64,000 nucleotides of DNA from Prostheceraeus crozeri. Its lineage: Eukaryota; Platyhelminthes; Polycladida; Euryleptidae. Shown in pieces: positions 63,099 through 64,000 of the stretch. The stretch spans positions 1 through 64,000 of the forward strand of contig CAJQUW010009001.1 in assembly GCA_907163375.1 (NCBI GenBank). Direction: 5' to 3'. The notes below the pieces were generated by a model, which did no database searches, was not told the origin of the DNA, and saw nothing but the letters and a program-made list of their open reading frames with translations. Each line of letters starts with the position of its first letter. Position 1 is the first letter of the stretch. The position numbers and the translations under genes are program-made.

Positions 63099-63633
63099 AA
63101 GGTGGCAGCTGGGGTTTTCGAGCATCAACAATGTCAGTGATGCCACTCCAAGAAAACTATATCAATTGAGTTCATGGTGTCCGATATGTCTATCCATTTA
63201 ACTTTCCCCAACTAAAGAACTGAAAATTTGGATTTTCAGGACAGACATACTTTTATTTGAAGGACCGATTCATGTAGAAATACACTTGTCCTTGCAATCC
63301 ATACTTGCACTAATCAGCAATGGTGCCCCCGGCGGGATTGAAACCCGTATTAAGGTCAATAGGCCTATCGGTGGTAGGCCTATGTAACATGTCGGTACGT
63401 ATGTTATTGGCAGTGCTTTACACGCACAATGTACATGGTTTTAGTCAAAGCAAACAAAATAACAACTGAACAATTTATTGTCAAATCGAAATAGGTACAT
63501 TTGTTTTCATTTAGCACACATCACGTGTCGTATACGTAGTACGTTCCTGCACATTATCAGACATTGCAATGTCGAGGGGAGGGAAGGATAACAGGGAAGC
63601 AAGGACAAATGTAATGGAATCACAACAGTTATT

Positions 63634-63889
63634 GGGGATCTGACTTCTTTGTAGCCTTGAAATCCACTTCAATCACCGGACAGATTCTCGATAAAATTCA
63701 GATAAAAGTTTCGATAAAAATCCAGATAAAAAATCAATAATCACGAAATCCATAGAAAACTGGGGATCTGACTTCTTTGTATCCTTGAAATCCACTTCAA
63801 TCACCGGACAGATTCTCGATAAAATTCAGATAAAAGTTTCGATAAAAATCCAGATAAAAAATCAATAATCACGAAATCCATAGAAAATT
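63634..63889 (+). repeat. Two-copy tandem duplication, 128-bp unit
   Basis: Units start at 63634 and 63762 with GGGGATCTGACTTCTTTGTA. They appear to differ at only one base (AGCC versus ATCC), so the duplication is recent or under conversion. Each unit contains repeated GATAAAA-type blocks. Confidence 0.93.
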
Positions 63890-64000
63890 TACTGCTCCCT
63901 TAAGTTGAAATGAGGCATGGTAGTCTACATCCTGCAAGAAAAAGGCGAGACAAATCTTTCAGATCAAAATCTGCTGTAACTTCGCTGTGTCACATTTTGT

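Noticed and set aside
63318-63345. Possible second tRNA gene near 63330 (GGTTTCAATCCC and GGGGGCACCA on the minus strand)
   Set aside because: Only a 3' half-like sequence is visible. No box A or cloverleaf could be formed.

Overview
The window comes from an animal (metazoan) nuclear genome. It has spliced genes with GT-AG introns, a long AT-rich non-coding background, and many kinds of eukaryotic transposable element. I cannot name the species; the mix of RTE-like LINEs, Penelope, Transib, hAT, Tc1/mariner and Sola-like elements fits a marine invertebrate better than a vertebrate, but that is inference.

One host gene can be supported. It is a DDX5/DDX17 (p68/p72)-type DEAD-box RNA helicase on the minus strand. 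Five coding exons are visible, in transcription order: 54017-52870, 43454-43395, 13971-13832, 13773-13653 and 3395-2707. Reading phases agree at all four junctions and the visible coding part is 718 residues plus a stop. The 5' start lies upstream of 54017 and was not found. The exon carrying helicase motif V is only 60 nt long and sits alone between introns of 9.4 and 29.4 kb. The gene therefore spans more than 51 kb, nearly all of it intron filled with transposons.

Layout by region. 1-2540: sequence downstream of the gene, with two hairpins. 2707-3395: last exon. 3396-13652: intron with a TIR element (5430-7084), a 125-bp hAT MITE inside a tRNA-like SINE (8090-8415) and a possible 2-kb hAT relic (11576-13580). 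13653-13971: two exons separated by a 58-bp intron. 13972-43394: a 29-kb intron holding a 2.1-kb hAT element with an 8-bp duplication (14770-16864); two Sola-like DNA transposons (17461-21123 and 21929-26207), each carrying its own array of seven short subterminal motifs; a nearly intact RTE/jockey-like LINE (about 26945-30605) nested in a larger TIR element (26594-31856); a hAT MITE (33620-34084); a Transib (RAG1-related) transposon (36270-39643) inside a fragment of the same LINE family; and a pogo-like MITE (40731-41180). 43455-52869: intron with a ZBED5/SCAND3-type hAT copy split by a SINE, and a LINE relic. 54018-64000: upstream intron or flank with a Penelope-like element between 436-bp inverted arms, a Tc1/mariner relic, a second hAT transposase broken at its catalytic site, tRNA-like sequences and a 128-bp tandem duplication.

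No element copy has an undamaged coding frame. Nesting gives relative ages: an old LINE relic, then Sola-like copy B inside it; an RTE fragment, then Transib inside it; a hAT copy, then a SINE inside it; a SINE, then a hAT MITE inside it.
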